Source: Hyphobacterium sp. SN044
GTDB lineage: Bacteria > Pseudomonadota > Alphaproteobacteria > Caulobacterales > Maricaulaceae
Reading direction: 5' to 3'
NCBI RefSeq assembly: GCF_021864465.1
Contig: NZ_JAKKUV010000004.1
Location: 186,001-250,000, forward strand
DNA length: 64,000 bases
Shown: positions 53,863 to 63,184 of the stretch, one piece after another
How positions within the stretch are numbered: position 1 is the first letter of the stretch
Layout: each line of letters begins with the position of its first letter
Notes under the pieces: generated by a model
What the model was told of the DNA's origin: nothing
Database searches by the model: none
What the model saw: only the letters and a program-made list of their open reading frames with translations
Translations under genes and position numbers: made by a program

Positions 53863-54078
53863 CTAGAAGCCCCGGCCGTTTCCGGTCTCGAATCCCAGAA
53901 GATTGACCAGGTGAGCGAGGAGAAAAACCTCCGTCGCGGCGCACAGGATGGCGATCAGCGTCCACGGGATCATGCGCGGCCCGCGCGCGAGGTTCGGCGG
54001 GCGGCCCGACATCCAGGCGGCAAGGCCGAAACCCGCGGCGAAGACGCCGATGAGGATGAGGGTGAGATTGAGGGACAT
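53863..54078 (-). CDS. Small two-helix membrane protein, conserved-looking hypothetical
   Basis: The 71-residue protein starts at ATG 54078 after GAGG and has two hydrophobic segments, about residues 5-23 and 37-62, with a short hydrophilic hinge between them. It overlaps the C-terminal end of the glycosyltransferase gene by 109 bases in another frame, on the same strand. Its good ribosome site and clean hydrophobic pattern argue that it is real. I do not recognise the family; it may be an accessory of the glycosyltransferase. Confidence 0.65.
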   Translation of the reverse strand: MSLNLTLILIGVFAAGFGLAAWMSGRPPNLARGPRMIPWTLIAILCAATEVFLLAHLVNLLGFETGNGRGF

Positions 54079-55547
54079 TCGGCCTCGGTCCGGTGCGCGG
54101 TTTCGGGGGCAGGCGAATGCCCGTGTTCGGTCTTGGCCCAGAAATAGGGATTGGACCGCAATTCCCACAAGGCCCGGATGGCGGCAAGCGTCTGCAACGG
54201 CCAGTAGGCCGGCATGGTCAGGAGATCGGTGAGGCGCGGCGTCAGTCCGGCCCGGCGCGCACCGACCGCTGCGCATGCCGCCGCCGCTCCATAGCCGGCG
54301 GCCAGGAGTGTGAGGGCGGCCCATCTGACCGGCTGCGCCGGTTCCGAAGCCAGCCACAGAAGGCAGAGCAGCACGGTCGGCGCATGCAGCAGGGCGGACA
54401 CCACGGTTGCACCGAGTGTCGCGGCAAGGGACAGCGGACCTGCCCGCCCGGAGGCCGCGAAGAGCGATTGCGGGGCGCGCGTATGGACCGCAAAGGTCTG
54501 GGCGTGGCCCTTGATCCAGCGCGAACGCTGCGCCAGCCAGGCGGTTAGACAAACAGGAGCCTCTTCGCCTGTCGAAGGGGCGATGACGCCTGTCCGGTAT
54601 CCATGCGCGGCGAGGCGAAATCCGAGATCGGCGTCCTCGGTCACATTGCACGGATCCCAGAGCCCAACCGCTTCGAGCGCGTCGCGGCGAAAGAAGTTGC
54701 TGGTCCCGCCGAGGGGAAGCGGCCAGCCAAGGCGCGCCAGAAGTGGCAGCAGGGCGTGAAAGTGCGCGGCGTATTCGAGCGCGAATTGCCGGGTCAGCCA
54801 GTTCCGTCCGTGATTGTACCAACCGAGCGGGGCCTGCAGGCAGGCCAGCCGCCTGTCATGCGTGGTGAACACTTCGGCCGCCGTTCGGACCTGGCGGGGA
54901 TGGGGCACGTCCTCGGCGTCATAGATGCACACGACCGAACCGACCGCGAAGCGCATCGCGAAATTGAGCGCGCGCGGCTTGGTGCGCGGCTTACCGTCCG
55001 GCACGACGACAATCTCGAAGCGCGCATCGAGGTCACAGGCACGGGCCGCCTTCAGCGTTTCGGCGTCGACTGCCTCGACGATCAGTTTGATGTCGAGCTT
55101 GTCCGCCGGGTATTCGATCCGGTCGAGCGCCCGGACGAGCTGGGGCAGAACGGCCGCTTCCCGGAACATGGGTGCGAGTATGGTGACGATCGGGAGGTGG
55201 TCATCGTCCAGCTCAGGCGAGGTCAAAGGTGCGGGTGACAGGATCGCTGCCGACAGCCGAAGGGCCGACAAGGCCAAAATCGCAACCGAGGCGAGAGACA
55301 GCACCAGACCGGTCAGCGGCGGCCAGGCTGTGCCCCAGACGAACAGGAATATGAGGGGAGCGATGACGGCGACGAACTGGCGGGTTTCGATGCCCTGCCG
55401 GGCGGAGGCTTGCGGTGTGCGGTTGTAGAGCCCGTTGGCGGCCTCGGCAGCCCAGTCGCGCGCTTGTGCCGGGGAGAGGATGCGTTCCAGCGCATTGCGG
55501 AACGGCAGTCCGCCGTATCCGGGTTTTGCCCGTGCCATCCCCCGCAT
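53970..55547 (-). CDS. Family 2 glycosyltransferase, integral membrane
   Basis: The 525-residue protein starts at ATG 55547 with GGGAG five bases upstream; the longer open frame upstream is a shadow of the neighbouring gene. An N-terminal cytoplasmic helix region leads to two membrane helices, the GT2 catalytic domain with VEAVDAET, DAED (metal), TEDADLG and the Q-x-x-RW of QRSRWIKGH, and more helices at the C-terminus. Such enzymes, close to cellulose- or hyaluronan-type synthases, make an extracellular polysaccharide. The last 36 residues lie over the small membrane protein gene and are of low complexity (Ser, Ala, Arg). Confidence 0.85.
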   Translation of the reverse strand: MRGMARAKPGYGGLPFRNALERILSPAQARDWAAEAANGLYNRTPQASARQGIETRQFVAVIAPLIFLFVWGTAWPPLTGLVLSLASVAILALSALRLSAAILSPAPLTSPELDDDHLPIVTILAPMFREAAVLPQLVRALDRIEYPADKLDIKLIVEAVDAETLKAARACDLDARFEIVVVPDGKPRTKPRALNFAMRFAVGSVVCIYDAEDVPHPRQVRTAAEVFTTHDRRLACLQAPLGWYNHGRNWLTRQFALEYAAHFHALLPLLARLGWPLPLGGTSNFFRRDALEAVGLWDPCNVTEDADLGFRLAAHGYRTGVIAPSTGEEAPVCLTAWLAQRSRWIKGHAQTFAVHTRAPQSLFAASGRAGPLSLAATLGATVVSALLHAPTVLLCLLWLASEPAQPVRWAALTLLAAGYGAAAACAAVGARRAGLTPRLTDLLTMPAYWPLQTLAAIRALWELRSNPYFWAKTEHGHSPAPETAHRTEAECPSISPSSSSASSPRVSALPPGCRAARRTSRAGRA

Positions 55548-55614
55548 GCCGGCTCCCCCGGTCCATCCATCCCGCAACAACGTTAACGCGAGCGAATCGG
55601 ATTGGCGAATCGAA

Positions 55615-57213
55615 TCAGGCCGCCGGGGCGAGGGCGTGGAAGCTGTCCGGGGTCGCGGCGGCCCATTCACGGCCATAGGGCGTGGCCCCGGCATCGTCCC
55701 AGAACTGGCCGGACCGCACTTGCGGATAGAGGTCGCGCAGCGAGACGGCGCGGTCGGGGCCGACACGGCGCATGACGTGTTCCGGGCGCAATTCGTGCGG
55801 ATGATCGCAGCCTGCGGCGGCGGCCATGTGGACAAGCGCCTGCACGGTGTTCTCGTGGAAGGCGGCGACCCGTTTGGCCTTGTCTTCCACGACGAGGCCG
55901 CGCTGGCGCAACGGATCGTGCGTCGTGATGCCGGTCGGGCAATGATTGGTGTCGCACAGCATCGACTGGACACAGCCGAGCGAGAACATGAATCCGCGCG
56001 CCGAATTGCACCAGTCGGCACCGAGCGCGATGTTGGTGGCGAAGCGCACGCCGGTCACGACCTTGCCGGCCGCCCCGATGCGGACCGTATCGCGATACCC
56101 CGAACCGATCAGGGCATCGCGCACCGCGATCAGGCCTTCGCGTAGCGGTGAACCGACACTGTCCATGAATTCGGCCGGGGCCGCTCCGGTGCCGCCCTCC
56201 TTGCCGTCGACGACGATGAAGTCCGGCTGGACCCCCGTCGACTGCATCGCCTTCATCAGGGCAAAGAGTTCGACACGGCGTCCGACGCACAGCTTGAAGC
56301 CGACCGGTTTTCCGCCCGACAATTCGCGAAGCTGTGCGATGAATTCCATCATCTCCGCCGGCGTGGAGAAGGCGGAATGGGCCGCCGGCGAGACGCATTC
56401 CTCACCGATTTCCACGCCGCGCGCTTCGGCGATCTCCGCGGTCACTTTCGACCCGGGCAGCACGCCGCCATGGCCGGGCTTGGCGCCTTGCGACAGCTTG
56501 ATCTCGATCATCTTGACCTGATCGCTGACGGCACGGGCCTTGAACGCTTCAGGGTCGAAACTGCCGTCCTGGTTGCGGCAGCCGAAATATCCCGAGCCGA
56601 TCTCCCAGATCAGGTCGCCGCCATGTTTGCGATGGTATTTCGAGATGCCGCCTTCGCCCGTGTCCTGGGCGAAGCCGCCGAGCCTGGCGCCGAGATTGAG
56701 CGTCTCGATGGCGCGGGCGCCGAGCGAGCCGAAGCTCATCGCGGAAATATTGTAGATCGAGGCCGAATAGGGCTTCGCGCATTGCGGTCCGCCGATATCG
56801 AGCCGGATATTCGCGTCCTTGCCGGAGCGGGCGGCGATCGAGTGTTCCAGCCACTCGACGTCAGGCGCGCGGAAATCGAGTTCGGACCCGAAGGGCTGCA
56901 CGCCCTCGATATTCTTCGACCGGCGATAGACAAGGGCGCGTTCCTCCCGGGAGAAGGGTTTGCCCTCCGTATCGCCCTCCACGAAATAACTCTGGACGAA
57001 GGGGCGCAGGGATTCAGACAGCCAGCGGATCCGCGCGATCACCGGATAATTCCGCATCAGCGTGTGCGAGGGCTGCACGAAGTCCCAGATCCCAAGGACC
57101 GTCAGGAGAAGGAAGGGGGCGCCACCGATCCACCACCAGGGCGCATGCAGGAGCGCAAGCGCGGAAAGCGCCGCGGCGAGGAGGGCGATGATCAGAAAGG
57201 GCAGGTAGCGCAT
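55615..57213 (-). CDS. FMN-binding glutamate synthase family protein, membrane-anchored
   Basis: The 532-residue protein has two hydrophobic helices at about 5-45, then the FMN/Fe-S domain of glutamate synthase: AMSFGSLGARA, GEGGIS, KLSQGAKPGHGG, VDGKEGGTGAAP, and a Cys cluster C-x5-C-x4-C (GCVQSMLCDTNHCPTG) for an iron-sulfur centre. It lacks the glutaminase part, so its real electron acceptor and substrate are unknown. It reads on 67 bases before the glycosyltransferase on the same strand, which may be one operon. Confidence 0.9.
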   Translation of the reverse strand: MRYLPFLIIALLAAALSALALLHAPWWWIGGAPFLLLTVLGIWDFVQPSHTLMRNYPVIARIRWLSESLRPFVQSYFVEGDTEGKPFSREERALVYRRSKNIEGVQPFGSELDFRAPDVEWLEHSIAARSGKDANIRLDIGGPQCAKPYSASIYNISAMSFGSLGARAIETLNLGARLGGFAQDTGEGGISKYHRKHGGDLIWEIGSGYFGCRNQDGSFDPEAFKARAVSDQVKMIEIKLSQGAKPGHGGVLPGSKVTAEIAEARGVEIGEECVSPAAHSAFSTPAEMMEFIAQLRELSGGKPVGFKLCVGRRVELFALMKAMQSTGVQPDFIVVDGKEGGTGAAPAEFMDSVGSPLREGLIAVRDALIGSGYRDTVRIGAAGKVVTGVRFATNIALGADWCNSARGFMFSLGCVQSMLCDTNHCPTGITTHDPLRQRGLVVEDKAKRVAAFHENTVQALVHMAAAAGCDHPHELRPEHVMRRVGPDRAVSLRDLYPQVRSGQFWDDAGATPYGREWAAATPDSFHALAPAA

Positions 57214-57263
57214 GATGTTCCGCGAGACGGCTTGTCATCAGGAGCATGGCGCGGCTGGCGGCA

Positions 57264-57301
57264 AAAACAAGAAGGCCCGGCCAGTATCCCGGCCGGGCCT
57301 T
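57264..57301 (-). terminator. Intrinsic terminator of the peroxiredoxin gene
   Basis: AAGGCCCGGCC (57272-57282) pairs with GGCCGGGCCTT (57291-57301), followed on the minus strand by TTGTTTTTG. Confidence 0.85.
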
Positions 57302-57327
57302 CCCGCAACGAACGGATCTTAAGACCG

Positions 57328-57963
57328 TTACTTGTTCGGCTGCGGCGTGACGCGCAGATACGGCTTGATCTTCTTGTAGCCCTTCGGGAAGAGCTTGTCG
57401 GCGTCCGCATCGGACAGCGACGGAACGACGATCACGTCGTCACCGGACTCCCAGTTCACCGGGGTGGCGACCTTGTAGCCATCGGTCAGTTGCAGGGAAT
57501 CGATCAGGCGCAGGATCTCGTTGAAGTTCCGGCCGGCGCTCGGCGGATAGGTGAAGGTAGCACGGATCTTCTTGTTCGGGTCGATGACATAGACCGAACG
57601 CACGGTGACCTTGGGGTCCGCGTTCGGGTGGATCATCGAGTAGAGTTCCGACACCTTCTTGTCGACGTCGGCGATGATCGGGAAGTTGACCGAGCAGCCC
57701 TGCGTCTCCTCGATGTCCTTGATCCAGCCCTTGTGGTCCTCGACGCTGTCGATCGACAGGGCGATCGCCTTGGCATTGCGCTTGGCGAGTTCGCCGTGGA
57801 GCTTGGAGGTGTAGCCGAGTTCGGTCGTGCAGACCGGCGTATAGTCGGCGGGGTGGGAGAAGAAGACCACCCAGTTGTCACCGATCCAGTCGTGGAAGTT
57901 GATCTTGCCGTCGGTGGTCTCGGCGTCGAAATTCGGGGCGACATCGCCCAGCAGCAGGCCCAT
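57328..57963 (-). CDS. 1-Cys peroxiredoxin (Prx6/AhpC-TSA)
   Basis: The 211-residue protein starts at ATG 57963 after AGGAGAG, with the peroxidatic C45 in DYTPVCTTELG and the long C-terminal domain of the Prx6 group. It reduces hydrogen peroxide and organic peroxides in the cytoplasm. An upstream extension of 91 residues in the open frame is a shadow of the neighbouring sixA-like gene. It stands alone with its own terminator. Confidence 0.95.
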   Translation of the reverse strand: MGLLLGDVAPNFDAETTDGKINFHDWIGDNWVVFFSHPADYTPVCTTELGYTSKLHGELAKRNAKAIALSIDSVEDHKGWIKDIEETQGCSVNFPIIADVDKKVSELYSMIHPNADPKVTVRSVYVIDPNKKIRATFTYPPSAGRNFNEILRLIDSLQLTDGYKVATPVNWESGDDVIVVPSLSDADADKLFPKGYKKIKPYLRVTPQPNK

Positions 57964-58082
57964 ATTTCTCTCCTTGGACGTCAAAGGACGGTTGTGCTCG
58001 CCACCGGAGATGGCGGTGCGAACCGGCTTGTGCAAGGTTTGCCGCCGCGAATCCTTGTTGCCAATACGAGAGACTGCTGCCG

Positions 58083-58565
58083 ATGCCCGTCCTGATCCTT
58101 GTCCGTCATGCGAAGGCCGTCGACCGGATGGATGCCGAGGACGATTTCGCACGCGGTCTGACGCCGCGCGGACGCGAGGATGCCGGCCGGGCCGGAGAGG
58201 CGCTGAAGGCCGTCGGCATCGTGCCCGCGCTGGCACTGGTTTCGCCGGCGCAACGCACGAAGCAGACCTGGTCGATCTTGTCGGCGGCGGTCGGCGAGAT
58301 TCCGGTGGACTCGCCCATGGCGCTCTATCATGCCTCGCAGGATTTCCTCGAGCGTGCGGCGATCGAAGCCTTCGCCAGTTCGCAGGCGATCGTCATGGTC
58401 GGCCACAATCCCGGCATCGGGGCGCTGGCCCACGACCTCGCCTGGAAGGCGGGGGCCAATGCGGCTCTGCCCGACGGTTACCCGACGAGCGCGGCGACCG
58501 TGTTCGAACTCAGCGCCTCGCTGGGCGAACCGAGATTGATCACCGCCTTCAATCCGAAAGCCTGA
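58083..58565 (+). CDS. sixA: SixA-like phosphohistidine phosphatase
   Basis: The 160-residue protein is a small histidine phosphatase: R8-H9-A in LVRHAKA, and GHNPGIG with the second His. Length and the FARGLTPRGREDA segment match the SixA group, which removes phosphate from histidine phosphotransfer proteins. It starts at ATG 58083, 119 bases from the divergent peroxiredoxin gene. Confidence 0.9.
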   Translation: MPVLILVRHAKAVDRMDAEDDFARGLTPRGREDAGRAGEALKAVGIVPALALVSPAQRTKQTWSILSAAVGEIPVDSPMALYHASQDFLERAAIEAFASSQAIVMVGHNPGIGALAHDLAWKAGANAALPDGYPTSAATVFELSASLGEPRLITAFNPKA

Positions 58566-58617
58566 GCCTTTTCTGTTGCGAGCGTTTCGCCTAGCGTAAT
58601 CGCCACAGGGGAAGGTC

Positions 58618-60186
58618 ATGACGTTACGGGGTTGGGCGGCGCTGGCCGCGGGTTGTTGGTTGGCCGGGTGCGCGATGCTGCCAGACGGGCAGACGGGCGA
58701 ACAAGCCGATTCGGGTCGCGGATCAGCCGCCACACAGGGCGGTGATGCGCGTGACACAGACGTTCCGCCACCCCCTCCGCCGCCGCCACCTCCGCCACCA
58801 CCACCTCCGCCTCCGCCTCCGCCACCACCGGCTCCGGAAGGTAACGGCTCGGGTTCGGACGATGTCGTGGTGATCGATCCCGTGGTCGTTACGGCGATGC
58901 CTGAATACAGCCAGGACCCGCGAGACGAGGCCGTCTTCGACGGGGATTGTGCACCGCGCGGCACGGGCGACGCTGCGACCGGTGCCGGCTATTCCTGCGT
59001 CTCCCTGCTCTACGGCACCAATCGGGCACCGGTGGCCGAGTTCGGCGGTCTCGACGAGCAAGATGTCTACTCGACCCGTCCGCATCCGGGCTGCGAACCG
59101 GGGGTGGAGACACGCGAATTGCCCTGGTGCCGGCTCGGCGTGATGACGGTCTCCGTCCCCGACAGCCGGGAACGCGGCGATCCGATCACGGCGGTCGCGC
59201 GCAATGACCGCGATATCACTGACGAGGAACGCGCGCGGCTGTTTTCGATCTGGAGCTATGCAGAACTCGATGCGCGCGCCTTTGCCGGCTATGCGCAGGT
59301 CATGCTGGAAGAAGCGATCGGCCAGATGGACGGTCAGTACGACAACCAGGCCATCGTCTTCATCCACGGCTTCAACGTGCGCTTCCGCGACGCCGCCTTC
59401 CGCGCCGCCCAGATCAAGTATGATCTGCAGTTTCCGGGGCCGGTCTTCTTCTATTCCTGGCCCGCGAACGGCAGCGTCTTTCACTATCTTTCCGACATGG
59501 ACGACGCCGATCTGAGCGTCGACGCCCTCGTCAATTTCCTTCTTCTCGTGCGCGCCGCCTTGCCCGATGCCGAGATCAACGTGGTGGCGCACTCGATGGG
59601 CACCCGCGTCTTCGCGCAGGCGCTGAGCCGGCTCGAGCTGATCGAGCCCGGCTTCGAATTCGGCCATGTCTTCTTTGCGTCCGGCGATCTCGACCGGAAT
59701 CTGTTTCTCGAATGGGCGCAGCCCGCGGCGTGGAACATGGAGAGCCTGACGCTCTACACCTCCTCGACCGACGTGGCCGTCGCGTCGAGCGCGTTACTGC
59801 GCAACCTCTTCCCGTCGCGCGACGAGGACCGGGACATCAAGGAACGGATCGGCTTCTTCCAGTCCGGTGCGGAGCCGCCGGTCTTCAATTTCGAGGTCGG
59901 CTGGGATGATGCGATCCCGCACACGATCGACATGACTGAGGGGGAGTTTTCCTTCCTCGGTTTCGCCACGCGGTCGCTGATCGGCCGCGGCCGGATGCGG
60001 CATTCGGAATACATGGAGCGCACGCCGATCATCGAGGACATGTCCTGCATTTTGCGCTTCGGGGCGATTAGCCCCGAGGAACGCCACAGTGGCATGCGGC
60101 CGCGCGTGAACCGCGACGGATTCACATACTGGGTGTTCGACGAGGATGGCGCGGCGACGGAAAATTGCCCCCCGCTGCCGGAATAG
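58618..60186 (+). CDS. DUF900 alpha/beta-hydrolase lipoprotein with a 22-proline tract
   Basis: The 522-residue protein has a lipoprotein signal (WLAGC), then 22 consecutive proline codons at 58765-58830 (residues 50-71) as a spacer from the membrane. The hydrolase domain carries the DUF900 pattern with VFIHGFNVRF, FYSWPANG and nucleophile S326 in AHSMGTR. The family is of unknown substrate, probably an envelope esterase. The proline stretch needs elongation factor P for efficient translation. The gene ends 12 bases before the convergent ABC-2 permease. Confidence 0.88.
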   Translation: MTLRGWAALAAGCWLAGCAMLPDGQTGEQADSGRGSAATQGGDARDTDVPPPPPPPPPPPPPPPPPPPPPPAPEGNGSGSDDVVVIDPVVVTAMPEYSQDPRDEAVFDGDCAPRGTGDAATGAGYSCVSLLYGTNRAPVAEFGGLDEQDVYSTRPHPGCEPGVETRELPWCRLGVMTVSVPDSRERGDPITAVARNDRDITDEERARLFSIWSYAELDARAFAGYAQVMLEEAIGQMDGQYDNQAIVFIHGFNVRFRDAAFRAAQIKYDLQFPGPVFFYSWPANGSVFHYLSDMDDADLSVDALVNFLLLVRAALPDAEINVVAHSMGTRVFAQALSRLELIEPGFEFGHVFFASGDLDRNLFLEWAQPAAWNMESLTLYTSSTDVAVASSALLRNLFPSRDEDRDIKERIGFFQSGAEPPVFNFEVGWDDAIPHTIDMTEGEFSFLGFATRSLIGRGRMRHSEYMERTPIIEDMSCILRFGAISPEERHSGMRPRVNRDGFTYWVFDEDGAATENCPPLPE

Positions 60187-60198
60187 GCCCGGCGGCGA

Positions 60199-61314
60199 TC
60201 AGTCCAGCGTGCGGCGGTAGCGGATCATCGCCAGCGCCGCGATCACACAGAAGATCAGCGCCAGCGGCCACAGGTCCGGGATCACATCGGTAAACTCCGC
60301 GCCTTTCAGCATCACGCCGCGTACCGCGCGGATGAAGTGCGTCGTTGGCAGGATCTGGCCGATGGCTTGCGCCCATCCCGGCATGCCGTGAAACGGGAAC
60401 ATGAATCCCGACAGCAGGATGGACGGCAGAAACATGAAGAAGGTCAGCTGCATCGCCTGCATCTGACTGCGCGCGATCGTCGAGAACAGGAAGCCGAGCG
60501 ACAGGTTGACCAGGATGAAGAGCGAGACGGCGAGTGTGAAGGCGATGGGGTCGCCCAGGAAGGGCACGTTGAAGAGGAAACGCGCGCCGGCGAGCATCAG
60601 GATCACCTGGATCGCACCGACGAGGATGTAGGGCGCGATCTTGCCCGCCATCACCTCCATCGGCCGGGTCGGCGTGGCGAGCAGGGTTTCGAGCGTGCCG
60701 CGCTCGGCCTCCTTGGTCAGCGCCATCGAGGTCATCATCGCCATTGTCATGGTGAGGATGATGCCCAGAAGGCCCGGGACAATGTTGAGCGCTGTGCGGC
60801 CGGCCGGGTTGTAGCGCCGGTGGATGACCGGCTCGACCGGCAGGGTCCGGTCTCCCAGGATCGGTGCGAGCGCTTCCTGGACGATGGTGGGAAACGCACC
60901 CGTTCCCGCGCCTGCAGCCACCGGATCGGTCGCGTCGACATCGAGGAGGAGTTGCGGACTGTCGCCGCGGAGGAGGTCGCGCTCGAAATTCGGCGGGATG
61001 GTCAGAATGAAGCTGGCTTCACCCTCGCGCAGCAGGCGGTCGGCCTCGTCAGGGCCGGAGACCACGCCCTCGATGTCGAAGTAATCGCTGGTCTCCATCG
61101 CCTGGACGATGGCGCGCGCAGCCGGGCCGGTGTCACCCATTTCCACGAAGGTCGGCAAATGGCGCGGGTCGGTGTTGATCGCATAGCCGAACAGCAGAAG
61201 CTGCATGATCGGGATGCCGACCATCATGCCGAAGGTCAGCCGGTCGCGCCGCATCTGGATGAATTCCTTCGCCAGGATGGCGGCGATGCGGGAGAGGGAC
61301 GCCTGCAAGCTCAT
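60199..61314 (-). CDS. ABC-2 type export permease
   Basis: The 371-residue protein has an N-terminal helix, a large soluble region at about 50-170, then five helices and the ABC-2 signature, as in YbhR/YhhJ-type permeases. It ends the TetR-HlyD-ATPase-permease operon and overlaps the ATPase stop (ATG inside it). With the ATPase and the HlyD-type adaptor it would export drugs or hydrophobic compounds. Confidence 0.92.
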   Translation of the reverse strand: MSLQASLSRIAAILAKEFIQMRRDRLTFGMMVGIPIMQLLLFGYAINTDPRHLPTFVEMGDTGPAARAIVQAMETSDYFDIEGVVSGPDEADRLLREGEASFILTIPPNFERDLLRGDSPQLLLDVDATDPVAAGAGTGAFPTIVQEALAPILGDRTLPVEPVIHRRYNPAGRTALNIVPGLLGIILTMTMAMMTSMALTKEAERGTLETLLATPTRPMEVMAGKIAPYILVGAIQVILMLAGARFLFNVPFLGDPIAFTLAVSLFILVNLSLGFLFSTIARSQMQAMQLTFFMFLPSILLSGFMFPFHGMPGWAQAIGQILPTTHFIRAVRGVMLKGAEFTDVIPDLWPLALIFCVIAALAMIRYRRTLD

Positions 61315-62252
61315 GCGAAATTGTCCTTCGCCCCGGCCATCAGATAGATGAAGGCCTCCTCGAGCCCGGTCCTGGCCGGGCTGACCTCGATTCCCTCACG
61401 GCTGGCATAGGGCTGAACGGCACGCCTCAGCGCGGCTTCGTCGCGGCTCGACACGTGCATCGCCGAGCCGAAACGGGCGATCTGTTCGATGTCGGGATTG
61501 GCTTCCAGATCTTCCTGGATCGCCGCGAGCCCCTTGCCCTCGATCCGCCAGGTGTGGAGCCCGACCTCCTTGGGGATATCGGCCGACGGCGCGTCGATCA
61601 GCTTGCGGCCATAGGCGATAAAGGCGATGGAATCGCACTGCACCGCCTCGTCCATGTAGTGCGTGGAAACGAGCACGGTGACGCCCTTGCGCGACAGGGC
61701 GCGGATACGGTCCCAGAAATCGCGGCGGGCTTTCGGATCGACGCCCGCAGTGGGTTCGTCGAGCAGCAGCAGTCCCGGATTGTGCAGCGACACGGCGGCC
61801 AGGGCGAGGCGCTGCTTCCAGCCGCCAGACAGCTGGCCGGCGAGCTGTTTCGCGCGGGGGCGGAGATCGTATTCCTCCAGCGCGGCCTCGACCTTGCCCT
61901 TCCTGTCGGACAGGGCGTGCAGGCGCGCCATGAAGTCGAGGTTTTCCCGCACCGTCAGATCTTCGTAGAGCGAGAATTTCTGCGTCATGTAGCCGACGCG
62001 CGCCTTGATCTCGCGGCTCTGTTCGATGATGTCGAGGCCGAGCGCGGTTCCCGATCCGGCATCGGGTTTCAGCAGGCCGCACATCATCCGGATCGTCGTC
62101 GTCTTGCCCGACCCGTTTGGGCCGAGGAAGCCGTAGATCGCGCCCTTCGGGACCTGCATGTCGAACTCGTCGACGACCCTTGTGTCGCCGAAGGTCTTGG
62201 TCAGGCCCTTCACGTCTATGACGTAATCGATACCGTCGTCGGGGCCGTTCAT
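61311..62252 (-). CDS. ABC transporter ATP-binding protein
   Basis: The 313-residue ATPase has Walker A GPNGSGKTT near 40, signature LSGGWKQRL, Walker B LLLDEPTAGVDP and a C-terminal domain of the drug-exporter type. It overlaps the permease on one side and the adaptor on the other by four bases each, so the products are made in equal amounts. Confidence 0.95.
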   Translation of the reverse strand: MNGPDDGIDYVIDVKGLTKTFGDTRVVDEFDMQVPKGAIYGFLGPNGSGKTTTIRMMCGLLKPDAGSGTALGLDIIEQSREIKARVGYMTQKFSLYEDLTVRENLDFMARLHALSDRKGKVEAALEEYDLRPRAKQLAGQLSGGWKQRLALAAVSLHNPGLLLLDEPTAGVDPKARRDFWDRIRALSRKGVTVLVSTHYMDEAVQCDSIAFIAYGRKLIDAPSADIPKEVGLHTWRIEGKGLAAIQEDLEANPDIEQIARFGSAMHVSSRDEAALRRAVQPYASREGIEVSPARTGLEEAFIYLMAGAKDNFA

Positions 62253-63184
62253 CCGCGCGGCTCCAGCGCTAGCGGGGTTCCCGGCGGCGGGGCCTCGCCC
62301 TCGAAACGGGCTTCGGCGCGCCAGACGAGGCGGGCGCGCTCATTGTCGGAATAGATGATGGGCGGGGTGAATTCCGCCTCGCTGTCGATCCGCATCACCG
62401 TCGCGGTCAGCCCGGGCGGGCAGCCATCGCAGGCGACGCTCAGGCCTGTGCCCACCGGTGTCGCGGACAGGTCTTCTGCCGGGATGAAGAGCACGGCGAA
62501 GACGGCCCCGTCGGGCAGGAAGCGCAGGACGGGCTGGGCCGGCCCGGCCAATTCCCCGGGAAAGCGGATCTGACGTTCGATACGTCCATCCGAAGGGGCG
62601 CTGACCCGGCGGCGTGACAGGGCTTCACGGGCCTGAACGACGCTCGCTTCTGCGGCTTCGATTTCGGCGGTGAGCGCACGCAGCTGACCTTCCCGGGCGG
62701 GCAGTTCGGCGACGGTGACCCGCTCGCGCAATTCGCTGACGCGGGCATTGGCGGCTGTGGCCGCGGCCTCGGCATCATCCAGACGCGCGCGCGGGACGAC
62801 CCCGCGGCCGAAGAGTTCGCGGGCGCGGGACAGGTCGTCCTGTGCCTGCGCCGCGCTGGCGCGGGCGGCGCTCAACTGATCGCGGACGGCGGCGATTTCC
62901 GGCGCACGGCCTCCGGCGGCGGCATCGTCGAACCGGGCCTCCGCGGCGGCAAGACGCGCTTCGGCGGCGCCGAGGGCCGCCTCCTCATTCTCGGTGTCGA
63001 GCGTGAAGAGAAGCGCGCCAGCGCTGACCGTGTCGCCTTCACGCACCTCGACGCTCTCGACTCGCCCGGATGCAAGCGGGGCGAGGCTGGTGTAATCGCC
63101 CTCGGCATAGCCGTGGAAACCGGCGTCCGGCTCGCCGGCACAGGCTGCCAGCATAAGGGCGGGAAGCAGAAAAAGGCGCTTCAT
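62249..63184 (-). CDS. HlyD/YbhG-type adaptor lipoprotein
   Basis: The 311-residue protein starts with a lipoprotein-type signal (LMLAAC), a lipoyl motif (SLAPLASGRVESVEV), a long Ala- and Glu-rich coiled-coil pair at about 70-185 and the second lipoyl half (RVSAPSDGRIERQI). It is the periplasmic link of the ABC exporter. Overlaps the TetR gene by four bases. Confidence 0.9.
   Translation of the reverse strand: MKRLFLLPALMLAACAGEPDAGFHGYAEGDYTSLAPLASGRVESVEVREGDTVSAGALLFTLDTENEEAALGAAEARLAAAEARFDDAAAGGRAPEIAAVRDQLSAARASAAQAQDDLSRARELFGRGVVPRARLDDAEAAATAANARVSELRERVTVAELPAREGQLRALTAEIEAAEASVVQAREALSRRRVSAPSDGRIERQIRFPGELAGPAQPVLRFLPDGAVFAVLFIPAEDLSATPVGTGLSVACDGCPPGLTATVMRIDSEAEFTPPIIYSDNERARLVWRAEARFEGEAPPPGTPLALEPRG

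Noticed and set aside
56377-58095. A 572-codon plus-strand frame across the glutamate-synthase-like and peroxiredoxin genes
   Set aside because: It crosses a clear terminator and two genes with solid motifs on the other strand; antisense shadow.
57964-58236. N-terminal extension of the peroxiredoxin
   Set aside because: The 91 extra residues lie on the sixA-like gene and its promoter; the normal ATG has AGGAGAG.
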